NCBI RefSeq assembly: GCF_014207845.1
Contig: NZ_JACHLC010000001.1
Location: 1-64,000, forward strand
Reading direction: 5' to 3'
Source: Chryseobacterium shigense
GTDB taxonomy: Bacteria > Bacteroidota > Bacteroidia > Flavobacteriales > Weeksellaceae
DNA length: 64,000 nt
Position 1 is the first letter of the stretch, and every line of letters begins with the position of its first letter. Below, piece after piece: positions 1 through 7,445 of this stretch. The translations under genes were made by a program, and so were the position numbers. Under the pieces are notes generated by a model, which was not told where the DNA came from, ran no database searches, and saw only the letters and a program-made list of their open reading frames with translations.

Positions 1-2585
1 GGGTTGCTTACACTGGGATTATCTATAATTCAGCATCCAGAAATGGTCTTCAGGGGTATGTCAGCGCTTATCCGCCAAATAATATAAAAAGAAGTACTTC
101 TCATTTCACAGTCAGTGGCATGAATGTCTACTATAATATGTCTCCGACAGTTATTGTTAATGTTCTGCTGTCTGTTAATTATTACGATACCTATCCTCCA
201 TACAGTTTCAATCCTTCCTTCCCGTCAACCATCCAGGGAGAACCCACCTTGTCCGATGCTCCGTCCACAGATGGCAGGAGCACCAAGGGACTTCCCGTAA
301 TGAGTCTTGTAAAGAACATCGAAGACGATAGCTGGACAAGAAACTATACTTATTATGATACCAAAGGAAGAGCGGTAGGGAGTTATTCCATTAACCATTT
401 GGGAGGCTATACCAAAACAGAATCCAAGCTGGATTTTGCAGGAGTACCACAAGAAACCTATACTACCCATTTAAGAAGACCTAATGAAAACAGCGTATCA
501 GTCAAAGAAAGATTTGTATATGATAATCAGAATAGATTATTGAAACATTATCACCAGGTTGATAACTGGACAGAACAATTACTGGCCGAAAACTCTTATA
601 ACGAACTATCCCAGTTATCCAATAAAAAAGTAGGATCAACAAATGGAGGCGCCCCATTGCAAAGCATAGATTATGCTTACAATATCCGAGGCTGGATGAC
701 AGATATTAACAAAGACCAGATGACAGTTCCCGATTTAGGAGGCAAATTATTTTCCTATAAAATCAAATACAACCAGAAGAATGGTCTCACCAATCCTGAC
801 CCCGTTTTATTCGCAGGAAAAGACGTACAGCCAAAATATAACGGAAATATCGCAGAAGTAGACTGGAGAGCCATTGAATCCCTGGGAGCCAATCCACCTA
901 TAGACCCCAAAAGATATGGGTATGCCTATGATGGATTAAACAGGTTAACAGCAGGCTATTATCAAAACCCCAATAACACAGGAAGCAAAGAAAATACAGA
1001 ATCAATAGACTATGATTTAAATGGAAATATTACCAGCCTTTACAGGACATCAGTTATGGAAAATGATAATACAACCGCTACTGTAATAGACAAGCTGGCA
1101 TATACTTATGTAGGCAACCAGGCCGTAAGGATCAAGGATAACAGCAATAACAATACCGGATATGAAGGAACTGCCGGCCTGCCTATTGATTACGATCTGA
1201 ACGGGAATATGAAAAGCATGATGGATAAACAGATTACAGGAATCAGCTACAATTTCTTAAACCTTCCTGATGTTTTGAATATTGGTCTAGACCCGATAAC
1301 CAGCCAGATAAAGACAAATTACCGTGCAGACGGCGTAAAACTGAGAAAAGAGAATCTAAAAACTTCCGTAGGAATTGCAGGTACAGCCTGGACAAAAGAA
1401 ATCACGGATTATCTGGACGGTTTCCAGTATCTGAATAAAACATCCTCGGATGGTGGAGCCTCTGAAATGTTCTCCGTGGCTCCTATGGACACAAAGCGTG
1501 CCTTAGAAATGCAGGCATTTAGCCTTGCTCCGATTGATTTTGATCCCATCCCAGTAGATCCCATTGTTCAAAACCCTCATAATCCTGAGCTGCAGTTCTT
1601 TCCGACAGCAGAAGGATTTTATGATTATCAGAGAAAAATGTATATTTACCAGTATAAAGACCATTTAGGGAATGCGAGGGTAAGCTACGGAATGAACAGG
1701 AGTACAGGAAGTATTGAAATAACAGATAGCAATGATTATTATCCTTTTGGGATGAATCATTTAAAGACAGGGAATGCTTATTTTGGAGCTGGAAGGTATC
1801 AGAATTTTAAATATTCGGGAAAAGAATTGCTTGAAACTGGGGCTTACGAGTTCGGTGCGCGTCAATATATGCCAGATATTGGTAGATGGGGCGTTGTAGA
1901 CGAACTTGCTGAAACTTCTCGTCGTTGGTCGCCTTATACTTACGCTTATAATAATCCTATTAGATATATTGATCCTGATGGTAGAGAAAGTAAAGACTGG
2001 TTCGTTAATAATAATACAGGTCAATTATTATATGTTAAAGGTGTTTCTGATTTATCAAAAGCTGATAATAGTCTTAAAAACCTTATTGGCGATACCAAAC
2101 AATATGAAAGATTAGGTGATGACAATATGTTTGGAAAGAATGTTAGTGTTGAAGGAGTAAAAGGAAATGCTTTAGATAATAAACTGGTAAGAATGACAGC
2201 AGATCAATCTGAAGCCTTTATGGAAAATAAGGGCTATGAGAAAGCTGAACAAGTTAAAATTGTTGAACGCGAAATAGAATCAAAAGGACCAATGGGAGAA
2301 GAAAGGATTGCTCTAAAAAATCATTATATGGAGCAAGTGGGTAAAAGTGATATTACCTATGTAAAACCTAATGAATTAAATAAAAAAGAAGCGATCAAAG
2401 ATATTACATATTCTTCACAATGGAGCTCTACCCGAACTATATCATATACATTGACTAAGCCACCAGGACAATCTAATGACAAGACTGCTTCTTTTGAAAG
2501 TTTAAGAAAAAGTGAAAATGCAAAACAAGGAGCAAGTTTTCTAAATGATTTAATTAAAGTTATTAAACCAATAATAAAAAAATGA
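1..2585 (+). CDS. RHS repeat protein with variable C-terminal tip (5' end outside window)
   Basis: The reading frame is open from base 3 to the left edge, so this is the 3' part of a larger gene. RHS/YD-like segments run through the first 560 codons (for example YGYAYDGLNRL and IDYDLNGNI). The RHS-core end follows, with DIGRWGVVDELAETSRRWSP then NNPIRYIDPDGRE at about bases 1876-1990. After DPDG comes a tip of about 200 residues that I do not recognise; it is lysine-rich and looks more AT-rich than the core. In RHS families the core forms a shell around a C-terminal toxin and the tip varies between strains; a toxin role for this tip is inference. Its stop overlaps the next gene by ATGA, as expected for toxin-immunity pairs. 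The core DP motif is changed to DE (VVDELAE instead of VDPLAE), so autocleavage may differ. Confidence 0.85.
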   Translation, partial: VAYTGIIYNSASRNGLQGYVSAYPPNNIKRSTSHFTVSGMNVYYNMSPTVIVNVLLSVNYYDTYPPYSFNPSFPSTIQGEPTLSDAPSTDGRSTKGLPVMSLVKNIEDDSWTRNYTYYDTKGRAVGSYSINHLGGYTKTESKLDFAGVPQETYTTHLRRPNENSVSVKERFVYDNQNRLLKHYHQVDNWTEQLLAENSYNELSQLSNKKVGSTNGGAPLQSIDYAYNIRGWMTDINKDQMTVPDLGGKLFSYKIKYNQKNGLTNPDPVLFAGKDVQPKYNGNIAEVDWRAIESLGANPPIDPKRYGYAYDGLNRLTAGYYQNPNNTGSKENTESIDYDLNGNITSLYRTSVMENDNTTATVIDKLAYTYVGNQAVRIKDNSNNNTGYEGTAGLPIDYDLNGNMKSMMDKQITGISYNFLNLPDVLNIGLDPITSQIKTNYRADGVKLRKENLKTSVGIAGTAWTKEITDYLDGFQYLNKTSSDGGASEMFSVAPMDTKRALEMQAFSLAPIDFDPIPVDPIVQNPHNPELQFFPTAEGFYDYQRKMYIYQYKDHLGNARVSYGMNRSTGSIEITDSNDYYPFGMNHLKTGNAYFGAGRYQNFKYSGKELLETGAYEFGARQYMPDIGRWGVVDELAETSRRWSPYTYAYNNPIRYIDPDGRESKDWFVNNNTGQLLYVKGVSDLSKADNSLKNLIGDTKQYERLGDDNMFGKNVSVEGVKGNALDNKLVRMTADQSEAFMENKGYEKAEQVKIVEREIESKGPMGEERIALKNHYMEQVGKSDITYVKPNELNKKEAIKDITYSSQWSSTRTISYTLTKPPGQSNDKTASFESLRKSENAKQGASFLNDLIKVIKPIIKK
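1209..1811 (+). repeat. Long direct repeat, copy A (RHS core)
   Basis: About 600 bases are almost identical to 5106-5708. Roughly fourteen differences are visible by eye, nearly all silent third-position changes. Similarity ends abruptly in both copies just after the GAGRYQN codons, where the tips diverge. A shorter stretch (1638-1790) also matches 3483-3635. These blocks are the natural substrate for homologous exchange of RHS tips. Confidence 0.9.
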
Positions 2586-3181
2586 TAAAACCACTAAAAT
2601 TTTTTATTTTATTAATATGTATGTTTTCTTGTAAAGAAAATGACTATGATTCAAAGAATACTGCAATATTGGATAGTCACATAAGCAATTTCCCCAGTGA
2701 ATCAACGAAACATTTTCCCAAAAAAGTTGGTAGAGATGCATTAATCATATATAATGAAGATTTAAAAAACAACAGCATTAATCTTTATTTAGCAAAATTA
2801 AAGACAAGTGATGATGAAATTGATACAATCATTAAAAAGCTAAATACTATTAAAGCATATAGAGGAAATGATAATAAACTTTTGATAATCAATAAGAATG
2901 AAAAAAAAGATGGATATTTTAGTGAATTTCCGTATATAGACTCTTCATTAGAAAAAGGTGAAAAACCATTGCCAAATTTTGTCGATTACGATAAAAATAT
3001 TTTTTCTAACTCTAATTATGAATTTTACATAATTCATTTTGATAACAAAAAGAGAATATTTAAAAAGCAAATCCTTAATCAAAATGCTTCAATGCCAAAT
3101 AAATGGAAAAATGGTATTACTTATGGAATTGCTGTTGATAAGACTAATAAAAATATTGTTTATTGGGTAGCTATTTGGTGA
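2582..3181 (+). CDS. Lipoprotein, putative immunity partner of RHS tip 1
   Basis: 199 residues, not a family I recognise. The N-terminus is a lipoprotein signal with a lipobox ending in FSC at about residue 17 (LLICMFSCKEN), so the mature protein should be membrane-anchored outside the cytoplasm. The body is charged and asparagine/lysine-rich with no other membrane segment. It starts inside the stop codon of the RHS gene (ATGA), which indicates translational coupling. This position, directly after a variable RHS tip, is where immunity genes sit. If it is an immunity protein, its location implies that the toxin acts in the periplasm or on the envelope. Function is inferred only from context. 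Confidence 0.7.
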   Translation: MIKPLKFFILLICMFSCKENDYDSKNTAILDSHISNFPSESTKHFPKKVGRDALIIYNEDLKNNSINLYLAKLKTSDDEIDTIIKKLNTIKAYRGNDNKLLIINKNEKKDGYFSEFPYIDSSLEKGEKPLPNFVDYDKNIFSNSNYEFYIIHFDNKKRIFKKQILNQNASMPNKWKNGITYGIAVDKTNKNIVYWVAIW

Positions 3182-3318
3182 GACTAAGCTATGGTTTTAA
3201 CATTATGAAAAACAGTTTTGAAACGGTTGATACGAATGATTATTACCCTTTTGGAATGAATCATTTAAATCCTGCTGAACCGTCTTATTTTGCGGTCATG
3301 TTCCAAATATGTTGGTAA
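3178..3318 (+). pseudogene. Displaced RHS core remnant
   Basis: Starting at the stop codon of the upstream gene, 46 codons read as an RHS core piece (RLSYGF, then TNDYYPFGMNHL) before a stop. The sequence matches the DSNDYYPFGMNHL segment of the intact core but belongs to a different allele (NIMKNSFETVD in place of NRSTGSIEITD). It has no start codon and is cut off by the palindromic element at its 3' end. It is best read as the leftover of an older tip pushed downstream when the present tip and immunity module arrived. Confidence 0.75.
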
Positions 3319-3334
3319 TAAAATATAGCGTTGA
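3295..3334 (+). repeat. Palindrome-hairpin element, copy 1
   Basis: Forty bases beginning GTCATGTTCCAAATATG are repeated at 6941-6980 with a single difference. The element contains an inverted repeat (CATGTT, CCA, AACATG in the second copy) and runs into a hairpin. A diverged third copy of its first half is at 3453-3473. Copies 1 and 2 both interrupt RHS remnants, at different points of the RHS sequence. Confidence 0.75.
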
Positions 3335-3350
3335 TTTTCAACGCTATATT
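3322..3350. terminator. Hairpin within the repeated element
   Basis: A perfect 12-base stem (AATATAGCGTTG / CAACGCTATATT) with a 5-base loop. It probably ends transcripts of the first RHS-immunity unit, although the T-run is short. Confidence 0.5.
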
Positions 3351-3452
3351 CTAAAAAATTGAATAAAGTTTGAAAATTTGAAATGATATTTTGATAGTCG
3401 AAATAGAAAAAAATTGAAAATAAGCTACTTAAAATATTGAGAATCATACAAA

Positions 3453-3473
3453 GTGTTTCAAACGTGTTGGTAA
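3453..3473 (+). repeat. Palindrome element, diverged partial copy
   Basis: GTGTTTCAAACGTGTTGGTAA resembles the start of the elements at 3295 and 6941 (TGTTCCAAACATGTTGGTAA), with about four differences. It lies about ten bases before RHS-core similarity resumes, so it marks the left edge of the second tip cassette. Confidence 0.55.
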
Positions 3474-3533
3474 GAAGATCAGTATATTTACCAGTATAAA
3501 GACCATTTAGGAAATGCAAGGGTAAGCTACGGA

Positions 3534-4442
3534 ATGAACAGGAGTACAGGAAGTATTGAAATAACAGATAGCAATGACTATTATCCATTTGGGATGAATC
3601 ATTTGAAAACAGGGAATGCTTTCTTTGGTCAAGGGAGTTATAAAAATTACAAGTACAACGGTAAAGAACTTCAGGAAACCGGAATGTATGATTACGGAGC
3701 AAGGATGTATATGGCGGATGTTGGACGATGGGGAGTTGTGGATCCTTTGGCGGAAACATCAAGAAGATTTAGTCCTTATAATTATGCGCTTAATAATCCA
3801 ATGAGATTTATTGATCCTGATGGAAGACAAGGAAAAGATATTATTTTCTTGACTGAGAATGGTTCTTTCAAGGCTTCAAAAGATTTAATGTATCAAACAA
3901 AGGACGGTAAAAGAATATGGGATAAATATGGGACTAGCAAAACAGATGATGTTTATATAAAATCAAGTACTTTTTCTTCTAAAGACTCAAGGACTGGGGC
4001 CGAAACATATAGTTTAAAGGGTGATGAAAAATTTGTGAAAGATGGCAAAATAGATGGTATTGGAAAAACTTATTCAGCAATGGAAACATTTGAAGGAACA
4101 GATATATCGGGATCTGAAAATAAGCAGGTCCATTTGATGGCAATTAATGAATCGTTTTTTCCAAATGAAGCTTCAGACAGCTATTCAAAGTCAGAGGTAA
4201 CATCTTCAGGAAAAACAGTAACATCTGAATATAATTTATCGGATTTAGCAAAAACTGTTTATCATGAATTTAAAGCACATATCGAAGATAGAACAGGAGA
4301 TGCTGATAAGGATCACAAGAAATTTGGAGAATCTACCTTCAAAGGATATATAAGACCAAATTCCCCTATGGATACATTTGAAAAACAATTAATTAAAGTT
4401 GTTAGAACTCTAAATGAAAAAAAATATAATGAAAAAAAATAA
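3534..4442 (+). CDS. Orphan RHS tip cassette 2 with HExxxH tip
   Basis: RHS-core coding sequence resumes at about base 3483 (YIYQYKDHLGNARVSYG) with no start codon, so the first ATG lies inside the core. The core end is standard: DVGRWGVVDPLAETSRR, then NNPMRFIDPDGRQ. A tip of about 205 residues follows, ending with VYHEFKAHIEDRTGD (HExxxH) and later DKDHKKFG. Histidine and glutamate residues spaced this way suggest a zinc-dependent hydrolase, but it is not the classic HExxH, so this is tentative. Without its own N-terminal half the cassette is probably silent, and would be used only after recombination with a full RHS gene through the shared core. It overlaps the following gene by 14 bases. 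Confidence 0.7.
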   Translation: MNRSTGSIEITDSNDYYPFGMNHLKTGNAFFGQGSYKNYKYNGKELQETGMYDYGARMYMADVGRWGVVDPLAETSRRFSPYNYALNNPMRFIDPDGRQGKDIIFLTENGSFKASKDLMYQTKDGKRIWDKYGTSKTDDVYIKSSTFSSKDSRTGAETYSLKGDEKFVKDGKIDGIGKTYSAMETFEGTDISGSENKQVHLMAINESFFPNEASDSYSKSEVTSSGKTVTSEYNLSDLAKTVYHEFKAHIEDRTGDADKDHKKFGESTFKGYIRPNSPMDTFEKQLIKVVRTLNEKKYNEKK

Positions 4443-4959
4443 AATCCTATTTTTCTTAGTATTAATATGTGTAAATTTTGTTAAAGCTCAAGATTTAAAA
4501 CTTTTTACACCAATTTTAATCAGTGATATTAAATCAATAATGATTAATGGAGAAATGAATAATCAAGCAATAGTAGATTATTTTAATCCAGATGTTGATA
4601 AAATGCAGAAAGAGATATTAAAGTATAGTTCAGATTCAAGCGTACTATATTTATATAACTCTGAATCTAGTTCATATAAGGCATTTATATGTTTAAATAA
4701 AAAAAATAAAGAAACCGTTTCTACTGAGAATAATTTTGGTGTTTTTAGATCTTTTAATTTAATTAAGAAAAATGACAGGCTTTTTGATGCGGTATCAGCA
4801 ACAGGTTCATATCCAAGTCATTTTGAAAGACTCAATTCAATAGAAATAATGGAGAAAAGTCAAAAGTTTCTAATTATAAAAATTAATTTTTCTGATACTT
4901 ATGGTTATAAAGGATATAGTGTTTTAGTATTACAGGATTACAAATACATTAAGCATTAA
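4429..4959 (+). CDS. Exported protein, putative immunity partner of RHS tip 2
   Basis: 176 residues from the chosen start; an upstream in-frame ATG at 4414 is also possible. The N-terminus is a clean signal peptide (MKKNKILFFLVLICVNFVKA, cleavage before QD), with no lipobox cysteine, so the mature protein should be periplasmic. I recognise no domain. It overlaps the end of the tip cassette, as the other two proposed immunity genes do, and differs in sequence from both of them. The immunity role is inferred from position. Confidence 0.65.
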   Translation: MKKNKILFFLVLICVNFVKAQDLKLFTPILISDIKSIMINGEMNNQAIVDYFNPDVDKMQKEILKYSSDSSVLYLYNSESSSYKAFICLNKKNKETVSTENNFGVFRSFNLIKKNDRLFDAVSATGSYPSHFERLNSIEIMEKSQKFLIIKINFSDTYGYKGYSVLVLQDYKYIKH

Positions 4960-4962
4960 TGG

Positions 4963-5055
4963 AAGTTCATTTAGGAACTGCAAACATTTGGGTGACGTGT
5001 CAAATTTAGTGACACAGCTAATCCAGAACATCAAAAAGCATTTAAAAGTACATAG
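4963..5055 (+). pseudogene. Displaced RHS/tip remnant after immunity 2
   Basis: Right after the immunity stop, TTCATTTAGGAACTGCAAAC matches the DHLGNA segment of the RHS core at about 17 of 20 bases. Then a short frame ending SDTANPEHQKAFKST and a stop looks like the C-terminus of a lost tip. The pieces are not in one continuous frame. The piece is small, so this is moderate evidence on its own, but it repeats the pattern seen after the other two immunity genes. Confidence 0.45.
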
Positions 5056-5090
5056 ATAAGTGAACCCGAAGGTTCACTTATCTATTTTTT
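5053..5090 (+). terminator. Rho-independent terminator
   Basis: Perfect 14-base stem (TAGATAAGTGAACC / GGTTCACTTATCTA) with a CGAA tetraloop and six T residues. It closes the second cassette. Confidence 0.9.
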
Positions 5091-5105
5091 AGATTATATT
5101 GAAAC

Positions 5106-5708
5106 ATGACAAGCATGATGGATAAACAGATTACAGGAATCAGCTACAATTTCTTAAGCCTTCCTGATGTTTTGAATATTGGTTTAGACCCGATAACCAG
5201 CCAGATAAAGACAAATTACCGTGCAGATGGCGTAAAACTGAGAAAAGAAAATCTAAAAACTTCCGTAGGAATTGCAGGTACAGCCTGGACAAAAGAAATC
5301 ACAGATTATCTGGACGGTTTCCAGTACCTGAATAAAACATCTTCGGATGGTGGAGCCTCTGAAATGTTCTCCGTGGCTCCTATGGACACAAAGCGCGCCT
5401 TAGAAATGCAGGCATTTAGCCTTGCTCCGATCGATTTTGATCCCATCCCTGTAGATCCCATTGTTCAAAACCCTCATAATCCTGAGCTGCAGTTCTTTCC
5501 GACAGCAGAAGGATTTTATGATTATCAGAGAAAAATGTATATTTACCAGTATAAAGACCATTTAGGAAATGCGAGGGTGAGCTACGGAATGAACAGGAGT
5601 ACAGGAAGTATTGAAATAACAGATAGCAACGATTATTATCCATTTGGGATGAATCATTTAAAGACAGGGAATGCTTATTTTGGAGCTGGAAGGTATCAGA
5701 ATTATAAA
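5106..5708 (+). repeat. Long direct repeat, copy B (RHS core)
   Basis: Second copy of the roughly 600-base RHS-core block of 1209-1811. The start of similarity coincides with the ATG of the third cassette, 16 bases after the preceding terminator. Confidence 0.9.
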
Positions 5709-6470
5709 TATCAGGAACAGGAATTACAAGAAACAGGTTTTTATAGTTTTAAATGGAGAAATTACATGCCGGATGTAGGAAGATTTTTTAATATAGATCC
5801 TTTAAGTGAAAAATATGCTTACCAATCGCATTACAATTTTTCTGAAAATAGGGTGATTGACGCAAGAGAATTGGAGGGACTTGAAGCTAAATTGATAAAG
5901 GATGCAGAGGTAAATTTGCAAGTATCTAATAATCCATTTAAATTGAGTGTAGAATATACTCCAGCAAAATATGAACTAAAAACAAATGTTATTCAGGGGG
6001 CTTTTTCAAACCTAGATGTACAACAAAAACTTTCAACAGTGGAAAATAATTTTAAATCAAAAGGGTTTGATCTAACAATTATTCAAGATAGTAATGCGAC
6101 TTATAACATTGATATGACGTTTCCAGGACAATCTGTAACAATAGTAAATGATAATGGTACTACTAGGACGGGAACAGTTCTTGGAGATGCACCACTTGGC
6201 AATCCTACTACTGCAACGGTGAATGCAAAAAATGGAGATACGGATACAATTACGCACGAAATTGCTCATACCTTTGGTGCAGAACACATCTGGGAGCCAA
6301 ACTCAGGGGTGGAAAATACTCCTGCCAATATTAACAATAGGATGAATTCATATGAAAACCCGACTTCTTCAATGAAAGGGTTAGGTACGGAATTTAATAA
6401 AAATCAGATACAGAAAATGGAAGAAACTGTTAAAGCTAACTCATTTAGACTACCTCAAAATAAAAAATAA
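5106..6470 (+). CDS. Orphan RHS tip cassette 3 with metzincin-like protease tip
   Basis: 454 residues. Residues 1-200 duplicate the end of the RHS core of the first gene, followed by a different core end (DVGRFFNIDPLSEKYAYQSH, then NRVIDARELEG). The last 200 residues contain HEIAHTFGAEH (bases 6255-6287), an exact HExxHxxGxxH zinc motif, and NNRMNSYENP about 25 residues later as a candidate Met-turn. These are features of the metzincin metalloproteases. The tip is therefore probably a zinc protease toxin. Like cassette 2 it lacks the N-terminal half of an RHS protein and is probably a donor for tip exchange. Its TAA shares one base with the next ATG (TAATG). Confidence 0.8.
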   Translation: MTSMMDKQITGISYNFLSLPDVLNIGLDPITSQIKTNYRADGVKLRKENLKTSVGIAGTAWTKEITDYLDGFQYLNKTSSDGGASEMFSVAPMDTKRALEMQAFSLAPIDFDPIPVDPIVQNPHNPELQFFPTAEGFYDYQRKMYIYQYKDHLGNARVSYGMNRSTGSIEITDSNDYYPFGMNHLKTGNAYFGAGRYQNYKYQEQELQETGFYSFKWRNYMPDVGRFFNIDPLSEKYAYQSHYNFSENRVIDARELEGLEAKLIKDAEVNLQVSNNPFKLSVEYTPAKYELKTNVIQGAFSNLDVQQKLSTVENNFKSKGFDLTIIQDSNATYNIDMTFPGQSVTIVNDNGTTRTGTVLGDAPLGNPTTATVNAKNGDTDTITHEIAHTFGAEHIWEPNSGVENTPANINNRMNSYENPTSSMKGLGTEFNKNQIQKMEETVKANSFRLPQNKK

Positions 6471-6910
6471 TGAAAATAGCATTTTTTTTAATAATCGTTT
6501 TACTAACCAACAATAGCTGCTCCGCACAACATAATATTGAATTTTATTATCAGGATAAAACGAAAGCAACAGAAACAGATAGTACAGCATATAAATCTTA
6601 TTTGGAAAATATTCCAAAAGAATTTCTTAAAAAAGATGACGAAGTTTTATTATCTTTTAATAATGCTGCTTTTATTGACGATGTTATTACTATAAATGGT
6701 AAAAGTTATAATTTTGAAAACTATGCCTGTGGATATACACAAATTAGAGTTCTTAAAAGAGATAGAAAGATTAATATTACATCTAAGAAAAAAGAAGATA
6801 TGAATTTTAAGCTAAAAAAAGGAATTGATTATATTATTATTAATGGAGGATTTGATAATAAATGGAGTGTTACATTTTCAGAATATTTTCCTACAATGGA
6901 ATGCTTGTAA
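6470..6910 (+). CDS. Exported protein, putative immunity partner of protease tip
   Basis: 146 residues with an N-terminal signal peptide (FFLIIVLLTNNSCSAQ). Either signal peptidase I cleaves after SAQ or the cysteine in NNSC is a lipobox. The mature part is charged, about 125 residues, without recognised domain. It starts in the stop codon of the protease-tip cassette. A periplasmic inhibitor of the metalloprotease tip is the obvious hypothesis. It shares no obvious sequence with the other two proposed immunity proteins. Confidence 0.65.
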   Translation: MKIAFFLIIVLLTNNSCSAQHNIEFYYQDKTKATETDSTAYKSYLENIPKEFLKKDDEVLLSFNNAAFIDDVITINGKSYNFENYACGYTQIRVLKRDRKINITSKKKEDMNFKLKKGIDYIIINGGFDNKWSVTFSEYFPTMECL

Positions 6911-6940
6911 AATTACAAGTACAACGGTAAAGAACTTCAT
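6907..6940 (+). pseudogene. RHS core remnant after immunity 3
   Basis: Beginning at the immunity stop codon, the bases match AAAATTACAAGTACAACGG of cassette 2 (coding NYKYNGKEL) and stop where the palindromic element begins. Only about 30 bases survive. Confidence 0.6.
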
Positions 6941-6980
6941 GTCATGTTCCAAACATGTTGGTAATAAAATATAGCGTTGA
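6941..6980 (+). repeat. Palindrome-hairpin element, copy 2
   Basis: Same 40 bases as 3295-3334 with one change. It contains the perfect inverted repeat CATGTTCCAAACATG at 6943-6957. As in copy 1 it directly truncates an RHS fragment. Confidence 0.75.
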
Positions 6981-6998
6981 AAATCAGCGCTATATTTT
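6966..6998. terminator. Hairpin terminator between cassette 3 and the XRE gene
   Basis: Fifteen-base stem (AAAATATAGCGTTGA / TCAGCGCTATATTTT) with one mismatch, a 3-base loop and flanking A/T runs on both sides. It suits termination of the convergent transcripts. Confidence 0.65.
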
Positions 6999-7010
6999 TA
7001 TAAAGTTTTT

Positions 7011-7415
7011 CTACTTATCAAGCAGTTTCTCCAGCCTCCCCATCATTTCATCCTTTTCTTTCAGCATGCGTTCATATAGGGCAATTTTTTCTTCGTGAAG
7101 CTGAACAATTTTATCAATAGGATTAATATTTTGAACTTCAACTCTATTATTGAACATTGCATTATCTGAAAACGTGCAAGAAATTAGATTCACAGCCTGC
7201 TCCTCATCAAAATTTTGAAAAGCTTCTACGGGAATTTTCAGTACTTCGGATATTTTTTGAAGCATTTGGTCTTCAATGGTTTCTTTCTGTTCAAGTAAAG
7301 AAATCTTCTTTTGGTTCCAGTCTTCGCCTAAATCAAGAGCCAGAGCTTCCTGCTTTATTCCCAGCATTTCTCTGAAGCGTTTTATGTTTCTTCCCTGATG
7401 TATTTTGTGGTCCAT
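7011..7415 (-). CDS. XRE-family helix-turn-helix regulator
   Basis: 134 residues. Residues 1-60 form an HTH domain of the Cro/C1 type (GRNIKRFREMLGIKQEALAL, then KKISLLEQKETI). The C-terminal third is a predicted coiled coil (KIVQLHEEKIALYERMLKEK), which may dimerise the protein. This architecture is common in Bacteroidetes genomes next to accessory islands. It is convergent with the RHS cassettes, and its own start lies next to a TATCTTTG box, so it may regulate itself; a role in RHS expression is speculation. Confidence 0.85.
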   Translation of the reverse strand: MDHKIHQGRNIKRFREMLGIKQEALALDLGEDWNQKKISLLEQKETIEDQMLQKISEVLKIPVEAFQNFDEEQAVNLISCTFSDNAMFNNRVEVQNINPIDKIVQLHEEKIALYERMLKEKDEMMGRLEKLLDK

Positions 7416-7437
7416 TCTTAATCAATTTGTGAAAGTT

Positions 7438-7445
7438 CAAAGATA
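7438..7445 (-). promoter_or_regulatory. -7 promoter box of the XRE gene
   Basis: TATCTTTG on the minus strand fits the Bacteroidetes TAnnTTTG consensus 22 bases before the start codon. I see no convincing -33 element. Confidence 0.5.

Noticed and set aside
3265..3762. Minus-strand ORF of 165 codons in the RHS island
   Set aside because: It is antisense to RHS core coding sequence and the hairpin element; codon pattern follows the plus-strand frame.
4414..4428. Upstream ATG for immunity candidate 2
   Set aside because: Possible, but the ATG at 4429 gives a standard lysine-start signal peptide.
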